This document shows, piece after piece, positions 1 through 11,510 of a stretch of 64,000 nt of DNA; positions within the stretch are counted from its first letter, which is position 1, and the number at the start of each line of letters is the position of its first letter. A model generated the notes under the pieces. It worked only from the letters and a program-made list of their open reading frames with translations. It ran no database searches and was not told where the DNA came from. The DNA is taken from contig CM057228.1 of assembly GCA_029891385.1 (NCBI GenBank), positions 53,221,783 to 53,285,782 of the forward strand, read 5' to 3'. The position numbers were made by a program, and so were the translations under genes. The stretch is from Erythroxylum novogranatense (lineage: Eukaryota; Streptophyta; Magnoliopsida; Malpighiales; Erythroxylaceae).

Positions 1-251
1 AGAAATAGCAAGCGCACAAAACCAAAAAAATTGCCAGAAACTCATGAACACTTATTCCAAACTTTTCAGAAACGCATATCATCATATTGCTCCTTTTGTT
101 TCCAAAATACTTTCGGCAGACAAAATAAATTTCTAGAAAAATGGAACGGTGATAACATACATTTATCAATATGCAACTTTTGCATATTAAAATCAAATCG
201 TTCAAGCTTACGAATCAAAAATAAAAATGTTAAAGGTGACTCTGATACCAC
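1..251 (-). mobile_element. Leader of a minus-strand copia element, cut by window edge
   Basis: This stretch lies just downstream (in minus-strand sense) of a tRNA-type primer binding site and an LTR, so it is the start of the internal domain of a copia element whose remainder is left of the window. No protein domain is visible. Short open frames on both strands are uninformative and are expected in a noncoding leader. The assignment rests on the LTR/PBS junction, not on coding content. Confidence 0.6.
238..250 (-). promoter_or_regulatory. Primer binding site (initiator Met-tRNA type)
   Basis: On the minus strand the bases read TGGTATCAGAGTC, the usual plant copia primer binding site complementary to the 3' end of initiator methionine tRNA. 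It sits one base inside the LTR end, which fixes this LTR as the 5' LTR of a minus-strand element. Confidence 0.8.
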
Positions 252-1798
252 TGTTGGAAAATTAACGCAAGATCAAATCTAAGCGCAGCGGAATGAATTT
301 AAAAATTTTCCACATAATCAACTTTAACAGAATTAGATTCAAAACATAAAACAAGAAATTGATAAAGTTAAACTAACCTTTTTCTTATTTCCTATACAAT
401 ATCTTGCTTCTCTGAAATAGTCAAATCCACGAGCCGTTCAAACGTCCGACCTCTAACGATATCCACAGATCTTTTCGGAGAAAAACTCAAATCGAATTTA
501 AGAGGAGAAATCTTTAGAAGTGCTAGCTCCAATATGATCTAATTTCTCCCTTTTATATGAAAAATCTCATTTTTCATATCCTTGAATTTTATTAAAATTA
601 CAACTAAAGTCAAACTTTAATCTATAATTATTAATAAATCCTTATAAGACCAAATATCACATATTGATCCTAAAGTTTCCAAAAACTTCTCAATTAAGTC
701 CAACTTAATTCAAAATTCATTTTCTCCTTTATAGACCTTTTATGTGTGACCCATTAGGTTCCTAATATATTGGCAATGATTACAAATTATAATTCTAATT
801 CATAATTAGAATCAAACAAATTAAAACTCCTTTTAATTTATCTTTAATTCTCTAATTAAACAATTTATAATCATAGATCAAGATTGACGTCTAGTAACAT
901 GTCATGACCACCCAAATATTAGGAATGTCAAAATGGTTTGAATTAACCTGTCTATACATGGTTATCTTGTATAAATTAATTCTTTCGTCATCTAATATTC
1001 CAATTGGAATTAGAGTACGGAATTCGTGTCTACTCTAAATAATCCAATCATATTTATTCTTGCTAATTCGTAAATGATTTATAATTGATATTTGAAAGCA
1101 ACTTTTCCAAATTTCAATTCACTCTGGCCAGAGGTTCCCAAAATCATTACTAATTAAGAACAGCAGAACATTCTTCCTAATTACTTTAGGACGACGAATT
1201 CTTTATTGATTTACTTAACTATCTCCATATAGTTCATACAATATCCAATAACTATCGAATTGAACTATTCCAAGAATAGAACATAAGTAGCATCAAAACA
1301 TAGTAATTCTTACATGAGATAACTTTGGTAATCTCAAGTCTAAGGATTAATTTTACAACCATCATATGAGATAATCCACAGACACACAAGTAATGTTCCA
1401 TTTGGGATTCTCATAATAGGGTCTGTTCAGTGAACTTATTCTCTAATAAGCACCCACATATTTGTTTAAGTATCTCCATACTTTAATCTATGAGATCGAT
1501 TACTTTCTTCATAAGAAAGAAACAAATATGTGCTAGTATAACTATTTCATCAATACCCCATCTTGATGAAACTATGACTAGGAACATTTAGGAATAATAC
1601 AAAATGCAATTTGAATCTCATAATTATAATCACATTATAATTTCTAATTGCATAATACTTATTCCAGGGATTTTATCTTTATGATTAATAATTAAATAAT
1701 TAAAATGCACAAAGATAAAGAATGCCTTTTATTGAATAAAACAAATTTTATACAATTAAAAGTACAACCAAAATTGGTTGCAATGGCATAAACCAACA
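252..1798 (-). mobile_element. 5' LTR of a minus-strand copia element (family A)
   Basis: The block is bounded by TGTTGG and CCAACA, a perfect 6-bp terminal inverted repeat, and abuts a Met-tRNA primer binding site on its left. It is 1547 bp and AT-rich with no coding content. Its reverse complement aligns by eye over its length with the plus-strand LTR at 2683-4195; for example, the stretch around the word TGTTCCTAGT and the TTCATCAAG word occur in the same order. The two are therefore one family in opposite orientations. It is also more distantly similar in layout to the LTRs at 47484-64000. The possible target duplication on the right is CTCTA (1799-1803); the partner lies outside the window. 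Confidence 0.85.
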
Positions 1799-2040
1799 CT
1801 CTAGATTTGTCTGAGCTGTGTCCACAGCGTGTCAATGGATGTCCGACACGGACACGTGTCCGACACGCGGACACAGCTCCATTTTGTGGTGTCCGTGCTA
1901 CATAGAGTGCTTTTATAGTTCGTAGAAGGATTAACTTGAAATGCAGAAGGTAAAATCCACCTTTCGAGTACTTTTATAGTTCTTAGAATTTTTATTGAAA
2001 ACCGTGATAGGATATAAGTAGACAAACTGGGGATATGGCA
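1799..2040. other. Host DNA between two LTRs with a GTGTCCGACAC palindrome cluster
   Basis: About 240 bp separates the copia LTR from the exon fragment. At 1829-1873 the words GTGTCC and GACACG alternate and form interlocking palindromes, including the perfect 12-mer GGACACGTGTCC with a CACGTG G-box core. Two copies of a CTTTTATAGTTC word follow (1910-1921, 1970-1982). I see no gene. It could be promoter DNA of the broken gene to the right or a small transposon end. Confidence 0.4.
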
Positions 2041-2640
2041 GTAGCACGCAAAATATACCCAGAAGGACTTGGTAATACTGAAGCATCATCTCCTAGGGAA
2101 AAATCAAACAGCATGGAGTTTGATTCTGGTATGTTCAACTCTTTATGGCCTATCATTATGGTTTTGTGTTTCCTTTTGCTCTAATATGAATTGTTTATTT
2201 TGGTGCAGATGTCAAATATCCATTCCTCAAGCAGGCCAGTCACATGTTGTGAGTGCCATCCTTGCTCCTGCCTTTGCATCCGAGTTCCCTATCAAGGATT
2301 CATCTCCACTATTACGTCCAGCACAACATTCAAGTTCCATTCATGTCACAGCTGGCATGATTAGAATAGAGAACATGACTTTAGATGGCAATGGGATGGA
2401 CTTGTCACTGGGGAAGAACTGGAATGTTAGCGTTGCCCTCTCTTTTGGCTTATCGCGAGGTGATGTTAGTCCTACCAGCTCGGTGCCAACATCTACATTA
2501 CCCCCGCAGAAGACGGGGTCTGTCGTCTGGCAATGTTGGTTACATTTAATGTTCTCTTGGGTCTTAGTTTTTGCAATTAGTTACAGAATTGGCTTGTACC
2601 AAGTAATTCCTGATCACTGAGGTTAAGTCTAAATACGTAC
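2041..2640 (+). pseudogene. Fragment of an unidentified plant gene, with one intron and a frameshift
   Basis: An open stretch from about 2041 ends at a good splice donor at 2129 (CTG|GTATGTTC). A T-rich 81-bp intron closes with TTTTGGTGCAG at 2209. The spliced exon stays in frame for about a dozen codons and then meets a stop near 2251. The neighbouring frame is open from 2210 to about 2540 and reads as a plausible soluble protein, rich in Ser, Pro and Gly with no transmembrane segment. A one-base frameshift near 2240 is the simplest explanation. A second donor may occur near 2540. I do not recognise the family. Retrotransposon LTRs bound both ends, so this looks like a gene remnant broken up by insertions. 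A continuous reading from 2069 would translate the intron and is not trusted. Confidence 0.4.
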
Positions 2641-2682
2641 CAAATACTTTTTATAGGACATGTTGTGGTTGCTTGGTAATTA

Positions 2683-4195
2683 TGTTAGTTTATGCCCTTG
2701 CAGCCAATCAATTAGTTTGAATTAATGTATGAAATTATTTTGAATTAATAAAAAGACTTTATTTATCTTTATATATTAATTTAATTAATATTTTATGCTT
2801 TAATTCTAAAGATAAAATACTTGGAATAATTCCTTTGTAATTGAAATTATGATGAGATCATAATTATGATATTCAATTTACACTTATGTGTTATTCCCAA
2901 ATGTTCCTAGTTATAATTTCATCAAGCTGGATATTGTTGAAACGACAAAACCAGCATATATTATGTTTCTTTCTTATTCAGAAAGTAATTGATCTCATAA
3001 ATTGAAGTATAGAGATACTTAAACTAATATGTAGGTGATTATTAGAGAATAAGTCATTAAACTGACCCGATTATGAGAATCCTGAATGGAATAATACTTA
3101 TGTGTCTATGAATTATCTCATAATAATGGTTGTGTAATTGATCCTCAGACTCAAGATTACCAAGATATCTAGTATAAAAATTACTGTGTTTTGATGCTGC
3201 TTATGAATCATCCTAGAATAATTCAGTAAGTAGTAATTGGATATAGTGTGAACCATATGTAGATAGTTGAGTAACTCAATATAGGATTCGCCACTTTAAA
3301 GTAATTAGAGAAAATATTATATTATTCTTGATTACTAATGATTTATAGAATTCTCAAGCGAGTGAATTGATATTTGAAAAGAAGTTTTCAAATTTCAATT
3401 ATAAATAAATTACTAATTAGCAAAAACAAACATGATTGGATGATAAGAGTAAACATTGTTTTCATACTCGTCCAATTAGAATATTGAATGACAAAATGAT
3501 TAAATTATACATTATAGTCATGCATAGACATGTTAAGTCAATCACTTTGATATTCCTTATACTCGAGTAATCATGATATGTTGTTAGATGTCAATAATAA
3601 TTTATGAATATGAATTATTTAATTGGAAAATTAAAGATAAATTAAAAGAATTTTAATTTATATAATTCTAATTGTGAATTAGAATTATAATTTATAATTA
3701 TTGTCAATTTATTAGGAACTTAATGGGTCACACATCAAAGAACAATTTATGAAAGAAAATCAATTTAATCATATTGGACTTAATTATAAAATTTGAGAAA
3801 CTTTGGGATCAAATATGAGATATTTTATTTTATTAAAATTAAATTAATTAGAATTAGAATTTGATTTCAATTATAATTAAAGAGATTTAATTTTAATAAA
3901 ATCTGTTATGATTTTTTCTATTTAAAGGGAAGGGTCTTTTAAAAGCTATCACTTTTTGTCTTCTTCCTCTTAAATCAATTTGAGAATTACTATGTGAATA
4001 CCATTAGAAGCTAGACACTTGAACAACTTGTGATTGAAATCGGAAAAAGTTTCAAAGATTTTTCAATAGAAAAGCGAACAAAGTACGATTTCTAAATCGT
4101 TTTATGTTTCATTCAAGTTTATGCAATTATTGGGATCCGCTTGGAATTTGAAAAAATTTTGTTTTCCATTACGCTATCACGATTGGATTACAATA
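2683..4195 (+). mobile_element. 5' LTR of plus-strand copia family A
   Basis: It starts TGTTAG and ends CAATA, a decayed form of the CCAACA end seen in its sister LTR at 252-1798. It is 1513 bp, AT-rich and noncoding. Both ends and the primer binding site are eroded by G-to-A and C-to-T changes, which fits an old, methylated copy. Confidence 0.8.
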
Positions 4196-4196
4196 G

Positions 4197-4209
4197 TAGT
4201 ATCAAAGCC
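4197..4209 (+). promoter_or_regulatory. Decayed Met-tRNA primer binding site
   Basis: The sequence TAGTATCAAAGCC differs from the expected TGGTATCAGAGCC by two G-to-A changes and lies directly after the LTR end. It would have primed minus-strand DNA synthesis. Confidence 0.7.
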
Positions 4210-6097
4210 TCCTTTAATTGTTTCATTTGGATTCATTGCTTGATTATTGTTGATTTTGATATGTTTTGCTTCGGTTTTTGTCTTTTTTCGAAGCGATTTC
4301 CATTATTATTCTTGGTTTTGTTTGTTCTGGATCTCCGTGTTACAATTGTTGTTCTTTATACGGGAAAATCTTTTTTTAAAAAAAATTAAACCCTTGAAAG
4401 CATATATGATGCTTTTGTGATGGTTCAAAAATCGTTTTAGTATGCCTCGCAGTTTTGAGTTCTACATATACCCATGTTTTCTGGAAATTGATAGTGTTAT
4501 GTGTCGAAATCCCTAATTTTACTACCACCCTAATTTTTTCTGGGTTTACAAGCCTTGCTTCTTCATGTTTGTGTTTTGCATCTCCTTCTTGTGTTTTTTG
4601 CCTGCATTGATTGCATATGCACGATGTGCGATTACTGCCTTGTGTTATTCTTCTTGTTTGTGTCTTTGCTTGTGCTTGCATTTATTGAATACAGATGGGC
4701 GATTATCGTCCATCTATGGAAGCCACCATCGAATGGCGATGCCATCCACTGGAGAAGACGATGGACGATTAATGCCCATCGCAAGTGACGCCATGGATGG
4801 CATCATTTGGGCAATTCAAGGACAACGCATGCGATGGCATACGTAGAAGACAGTGACAGTGAGCAACTTGACGGTGAGGATTCACTGGAGCGGTTGCGAA
4901 GATGGGTTGCAGTTGAAAAGATGAGGGAGCGTGAGACATGGGGAGATGGATAAATGTGGAACTAGTTTGGAAAAATGTGGGAGTAGAACATTCCACAAAT
5001 GGAGCGACGTGGGTGTTGTTTCTCTACAACGTTGGAGGCACATACGTGGGAGGGTTGTTTGGAGAAGAAGATAGACGCTTCTGAAGAAGACACGCCCCCA
5101 TCTTTCTTGAGAAGTGTTTGTTAAAGATATTGACTGGCGCGTGCATTGCACGCTCTAGTCAAACACCTACCTTTGACAGCGGGGTGCATGCAATGCACAC
5201 TCCCCGTATGTCATCTTCTGACGTGTACAATAACCCCTTTTATGTGTTTTTAAATTTTTTTAAAACCCTAAATTTTTATTTATTAATTTAATAGAGATTA
5301 AATTAATTTCAACTCCTATTAAAATTGAAAATATTTTCCTAATTTTAAAAATTGTTTTCAAAGGGTATTTTATTAGAAAAATTTTGGAATTTAATTTAAA
5401 TTTTTAAGATTGAATTATTAAATTAAATTTATTATTAAATCAATAATTAGAATCAAGCAACAGTTTTAAATAATTTCCTTCATAATTAGATTATGTTTGA
5501 AATCGTAAATATAATGAGATTATATTATTTTTATGAAATCAAATTTTTGAAATTTTAAATCCTCAATAAAATATTAATTACACGTTATGAACATGATAGT
5601 TGTCTTCCATTACTTGAGAATAAAACCAGAATTCTGTTTATTGTTTGGCTTGTTGAGTAAACTCAAGGTCACTTTAACCCAGATCTGTTTTATCTTAAAT
5701 TAATGGATTCAACTTAACTAAAATTGTATGATTTGGGAGAGTAAACTCATCATTATATAAATTTAGAGGTAAGGTTAGGAATAATATATATGATATCTTT
5801 TTGACAAAAGTTGTCATCTAACGGTTCTAGGAGTCACATGAGATATGATTGAAAAGTTATTTTCTACTTAATTTATTTTTAGTTGGTTTGTTAAGCAAAC
5901 TCAATATCAATTAATTTTAAATAGGATCTTATTCCACTAAGAAATTATTTGATAATTTTTTGATATAATAGTGAGGGCTATTATTTTGTAGAAAATGGTG
6001 GGAATAATCAAATATTTTAAAATCCTTATTTTATTTGATATTTGGATATAAACTAACATATGCTCATTTTATATTTTTTCGGTTATTGAATATGAAG
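4210..6097 (+). mobile_element. Copia leader between primer site and gag, with palindromes
   Basis: There is about 1.9 kb without retroviral coding content. Between 4690 and 4830 several near-palindromes built on GATGG.CGATTA occur, for example GATGGGCGATTATCGTCCATC-type blocks starting near 4694 and 4763, and GCCATGGATGGC at 4791. At about 5140-5154 there is a perfect GCGTGCA/TGCACGC palindrome, followed near 5187 by GTGCATGCAATGCAC. The sister family at 49297-63066 carries its own palindrome cluster in the same position. The remainder (5200-6097) is AT-rich and featureless. Small open frames at 4141-4846 are not convincing genes. Confidence 0.6.
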
Positions 6098-6920
6098 ATG
6101 AGTACCAACCTGACATTAAGGAGCATCATGGATGCTAGCAAGCTAACTGAACCCAACTTTTCGAACTAGCTACGAAACTTAAGAATAGTTCTTAAACAAG
6201 ATAAGAAGTTGTTCATTCTTGATATTCTTGCTCCATTAACCTTATTAAGATGCAACTGATAAAGATTGGGAGAAATATTAGCTTTATATTGATGACGTTG
6301 AACAAGCTACAAGTGTGATATTAGCTTGCTTGTCTCCTAAACTTCAGAGGCAGCATGACAACATGGATGCCCCTACTATGATAATGCATCTTAAGGAGTT
6401 ATTTGGTGCACAAAGTAGGGTGGAGAGATATTAAATCTCCAAAGCACTATTTCAATGCAAGATGACATAAGGAACTTCAGTCAACCTTCATGTGCTGAAA
6501 ATGATTGGGCATATTGAAAAATTGGCCTAATTAGGTTTTGTCATGGATCACGAGTTAAGTGTTGATCTGGTGCTGCAATCTCTGAGTTAAAGCTTTTCAC
6601 AGTTCGTTATGAACTTCAACATGAATCAGAAGGACATGACATTGCCTGAATTGTTGAACATACTTAAGACTGCGGAAGGGCGCCTTAAGAAGGAACCTAG
6701 TTTTGTACTTGTTATCAGTTCTTCTAAAAGCAAGAAAAAGGGCTTTCAGAAGAATAATAACAAGAAATAGAAGGCTTTTACTAATGTAGTGAAAGCCAAA
6801 GGAGGTTTCAAGAAGAAGAGTAATGACAATGGCACATGTTTTCATTACGGAGTCAATAGACATTGAAATAGGAACTGCCCATCTTATCTTGTTAGCTTGA
6901 AAGATAAAAGGCTTAAGGAA
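6098..6920 (+). pseudogene. gag: Copia gag (capsid/nucleocapsid), decayed
   Basis: From the ATG at 6098 the translation begins MSTNLTLRSIMDASKL and follows the gag pattern of the array at 47.5-64 kb (MSSSVNLRSLMESNKL), including the L-R-N-L-R-I-V-L segment. Several in-frame stops interrupt it, mostly TGG or CAG/CGA changed to TAG/TAA/TGA. The C-terminal part holds a Lys-rich stretch and a damaged CCHC zinc knuckle near 6835-6880 (C-F-H-Y-G ... N-R-N-C). Gag would form the virus-like particle and bind element RNA. This copy cannot encode a full product. Confidence 0.75.
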
Positions 6921-7580
6921 GCTATCTCTTTAGGTATTTTATTATTGAAATCAATCTTTCTACTTTTGTTCCTTTGGAATTAGATATTGGTTGTGGTTCT
7001 CACTTATGTAATAACATGTACATGTTAACAAGGAGTAGGTCATTAAGAAAGGCGAAGTGGACCTGCAAGTTAGCAATGAGGCAAGAGTTGTTGCATTAGT
7101 TATAGGAACTTGTAGTTTAACTTTACCTTTTGGCCTTATATTAGAACTTGATATTTGTTATTATGTTCCTGTTATGACAAAAAAAATCATTTCTATTTCT
7201 TATTTGGATTTGAATGGATTTGTCTTCATAATTAAGGATAACAATTGTTCTTTTTATAAAGATGATGTTTATTATAGATCTAGATTACTTACAAATAGTT
7301 TGTATGAGTTAGATCTTGAAAGGTTAATTCTTAACATAAATAGTAAGAAAACAAAATTAAGTAACCAAACTCCATCTTATTTATGGCATTGTAGATTAGG
7401 TCATATCAATGAAACTAAAATAAAAAAAATTACATATAGAAGGATATTTGGATCCTTTTGATTATGAATCATATGAAATTTGTGAATCTCGTTTATTAGG
7501 AAAGATGACAAAACTACCCTTTAAGGGAAAGGGACAACATGCTAATGAGTTACTATAATTAATATATTCAGATGTATATG
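6921..7580 (+). pseudogene. pol: Copia pol: protease to start of integrase, decayed and interrupted
   Basis: A protease-like active-site segment (D-I-G-C-G-S-H-L-C, where D-T-G is usual) is at about 6978-7010. After a frameshift near 7055, a 134-codon open stretch (7057-7461) contains the GAG-pre-integrase pattern W-H-C-R-L-G-H-I-N. The C-E-S-x-L-L-G-K-M-T-K-L-P-F segment follows in another frame (7476-7525). The sequence stops in the S-D-V-Y segment at 7580, where a solo LTR is inserted, and resumes as G-P-M-S at 12253. The catalytic integrase core and reverse transcriptase are missing. Confidence 0.75.
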
Positions 7581-10324
7581 TGTTGGATCCCGTTTCCGGA
7601 ACCCAACTTCTTACACTTACCACTATAACTCCACTGCTATCGAATCCGAGACGGAACGAAAACAATGAATCGGATCATAGAGCGAATCAAACACATGAAT
7701 CGGAAATGAAAAGCGGATACTAATGGAATAGAATACGAATGCCAAACAAAAAGATCGATCTTATAAGGCGAAGCTAAAAGGATCGAATACAAATGAAATC
7801 AAAACATACAAATGAAAAGAAATCGAATAGCATTACAAGCGTCCGACATTCAGGAATAATTTATCCTAAGGAAGCGTTGCGTTGGAATACCTTAGACTGG
7901 ACCTATCCGAAACGGTATGATTTTTTTTCTTTTCTTTTTGTCTTTCTTTCTTTCTTTCTTTCTTGCTTTCTTAAGCATGCTTTTCATCTATCATATTTGG
8001 ACTTAGCCTTAAACTCATACTAATCGCAAGTTGCTTTATTCTTCTTATTCATCGTATTCGCATTCCTTATCATAACTATCTCATACTCGTGTCAATAAAC
8101 CCATAAATGCATACTCAAATTCATAAAATCCATATACTATCCTACAAAAATCCGGCAGCATAACGGTTGCAATTTAACAACCTCAAAAATCTGCAAATAA
8201 CTTAAATACACTTCTATAATACCAGCTCAATCAATCCACTCATCAAAATCAACTGGACCCTCCATCCGGGATCTCAACAGAAACAAACGCAATCTTAATT
8301 CTAAACACTTCAATCATTCACATACATAACCATAATCCCATCATCATACACATTCATACATATCTTTACATATCCAACTCACATTCATAAGATCAATTCA
8401 ATACAATTTCATTACCGTTCACAAATTCATAAATCATCATATACGACTTACTCAATTCTATACAATTTCTTAATTATCATACATCTTGAAGGGAAATGCT
8501 TGAAATACATTTATGGCAATTTAAGCCATATCAAAGACTTATACAAAATCGTTATCAAGCCCTACTTTATACAAAACACATGCTATACAAAACGAGCATA
8601 AAGTCTTGCCATGCTTTCATCCGATCTCCTTCTCGAAAACCTGGAGATGGGGATGAAAGGGGGGTGAGCTAGAGAGCTCGTGGATAATATGTTTGTAAGT
8701 TGAACAATAAGTAAAAGTCATTTCTCAAAACTTTGCCATCTTATAAAGAATTTCTCAGCAGAAATTTGATCAAGTGTTTATTCTCACAAAATCCTTCAAC
8801 TTTTCAAAACATTTTTACCCAGTTGCCAAAAATTGTCACGGTTGAAAACTTACTTTCTTATTCCCGTAAAACTCAAATTTTTCCCTTCACAAAGCATGAA
8901 CAATTTCAAACATATGAATGCATCACATTGCAATCAATATCAAATCATATAACACATCATAATGGTTTGGCAAGTCCATAATTCATGACGAACTACACAA
9001 TTCCATAAAATAGCCTTGTGTAGTCGTATACACATAAGGGAGTCCTAAAAGGAACTCCGTGCCACTTGCAGGCAGCCGGGAGAAGGCTATACACATGAGT
9101 CAACGTGCACGTGACGATTTCGTGAGGGACTATGCCGCACCCACATAACATGTAATTCATGCATTTAAAATTGCTTTGCCTAAATGGCACATTCTTGAAA
9201 ACTTTGATTTCATGAGCATGACATATATATATGCATTTTTAGCATCACTTCACAATTTACATAATTCACAAATCATAATTCACTTAAAAATTCTCAATCA
9301 TCCCAAACAAGGAATGCACACTTTAGACAATTTCAAATCATTTAAAAATCATGGCACACAAATTCACATATTGAATTTCAATCAATTAAACACAAAAAAC
9401 TCAAACAAATATTTCATCTTTATTAAATCATTCAAAAATCCATTTGATTACAATTCAAAACATTCATGAAAACTTGTTCCCAATATTCATAGAAATTCTT
9501 TAAAACCATTTGGAACAATGAACTTAATAATTCATACTCTTTTCCAAATCACTTGATTTAATCATTTGTCAAAACAATAGCTTATAAAACCTGAACACTT
9601 TCTTGACTTTTCCAAAATTTACAATTAACTTAAAACTTGAAATAAAAAAAATGTATTACCCACCTCTAAGATCCATGCTATAAGCTTGATCCAATCATCA
9701 ATTGTCCAAAGCTTCCTTGGTTCTTCCAATATAAAAATTTCCTAAACCAAAATCAACCAAAACTCATATCATAATCATCATATTTCACAAACCCATATGG
9801 TTTCCAAACTCTCTACATCGTAATCTTCCAAAATCCAATATCATAACCATCATAATTTTTAAAATTGATTACATAATTAATAAACCCATACTAAATTCTT
9901 GATAGCTAAGCCAAGAACTTCTAAAATCTCCAACTCTTATCCACTTGTATAACCCTTAGTACTTTCCATTCAAAATTAAACATAACTCAAGACAAAATCA
10001 CCAACAATAACTTAATAATTCACAAGCCCATATCAATTTCAAGCCAAATCAACCACAAACTCAAGAAAATCTCAAAACTCACAAATTTCTCTTACCTTAT
10101 TTTCCACCATTTTTGAATTTCTTCTTGCTTGGAAGTATACTCTTGACTTCTTCCATCCTTTCCTTCATAAATCTATGAAGAATCAAGTTTGAATCCCTCA
10201 AAATCAGAAACCCTACCTCTTCTTCCTTCTTTCTCCACGAAATCTCCTTTCTCTCTTGCTTCTTCTTATTTCTTCTTTCTACCTCTAGAATTTTCGTAGG
10301 CCTCTCCAAAAAAAACGACACTCC

Positions 10325-10335
10325 CATATATATTC
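10325..10335 (-). promoter_or_regulatory. Probable TATA box of the solo LTR
   Basis: GAATATATATG on the minus strand is followed downstream by a purine-rich leader (10300 to 10100) and a splice-donor-like site. This resembles the U3/R boundary of a plant gypsy LTR. It is inferred from composition and order only. Confidence 0.35.
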
Positions 10336-11339
10336 ACTTAAAGATTGTTAAAGGACCATCATGCCCTTACTTCTATGCTTTAAAACTTTACTCTTTAGGT
10401 TAACTTCCTAATTTGCCCCTGGACATTTCTTTAAGTCATGCTCACTTGCAGACATGTTTCGCACTATCAATTTGAAGGAATTTATCAAAATTTCCTTCTA
10501 GAGAATTATTCCTCTATGTCTTAATTTCATAATGCCTTAAGAATCATCCAATTCGGAGCACTATATCAAAAGTTATAGTCCAGACATGTCGGACATATCA
10601 TTCTACTAATACATTTTCTAGCAATTCACTTCCTTCCACAAATAGACATTTTAAAGGCTAAATTGACATTTGATTTCTTCATAGAAATTGTAGCCCCATG
10701 TCTTAATTTTATTTTCCCTTAAACATCGCTTCAATCGGATCTCCACAAATCCCGAATTTCACAAAATACTGAACTATATTCAGAAACTTTCCTGTCTCAC
10801 TTTGATTCAAATAATCTTGCTCAATTAAATCTCTAAAATTCATAATTTTCCATAAAAATGAAATTAATTGTCTTAGAAATCTAACGCTTCAAGAACCAAG
10901 TCATTCGGATGTCAGACGGAAAAGATATAAGCAAATGATTTGACAAGGTCGGATGAGGGAGGAAAATAGCAAGATCAGAATGAAGCAAATCATTTTGATT
11001 ATCATATGATTCAATCAAACTCTTTCAATTCAACTCCAATTGATGCAAAATTTCATGGAGAGAACGATACATGTGTTAATAATTCAATTCTTCAAGAATC
11101 GCCTCAATCCGAGGCTGGATGAGTTAGTTATGATCAAAACAACTCAACATGTTCAAACCCGAAATCGATTTGAAACTCTTTTGGAGAAAATGCCATAACT
11201 TTTTTTACAAATATGCAAATGCCTTCATTCTAGTGTCATTGGAAAGATAACATCAAGATCTACAACTCCTATTAGAGACCTAGAAGCGAGATTCGGCCTC
11301 TAAACTAGTCACAAATGCGTTTTTCTCAAGTTGACCCGT

Positions 11340-11510
11340 GGCTGTCCGTTAAACGGACACATACGGCCAAAACTGTACCAATTCATCCGATAATGCCCGT
11401 TAAACGGACATCCATGTCTGTCTAACGGACATGAGCAAGGGAAGGGGTCCTTTTGACCCGTAGCTGTTCGTTAAATGGACTCCCATGTCCGTTTAACGAA
11501 CATGCGATTT
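11340..11510. repeat. Cluster of GTCCGTTAAACGGAC palindromes in the solo LTR
   Basis: A perfect 15-base palindrome (GTCCGTT-A-AACGGAC) lies at 11344-11358. Further full or half copies follow near 11396, 11430, 11465 and 11487, several variant by one or two bases. They lie upstream of the inferred minus-strand TATA box, that is, in U3. Confidence 0.75.

Noticed and set aside
241..250. tRNA gene fragments at TGGTATCAGAG sites (also 55249 and 63054)
   Set aside because: Only 10-13 bases match a tRNA 3' end and all lie next to LTRs, so they are primer binding sites.
2069..2620. One continuous 183-residue protein
   Set aside because: Its first third translates a T-rich intron with clear GT and AG ends. 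Only the part after about 2210 looks like real coding.
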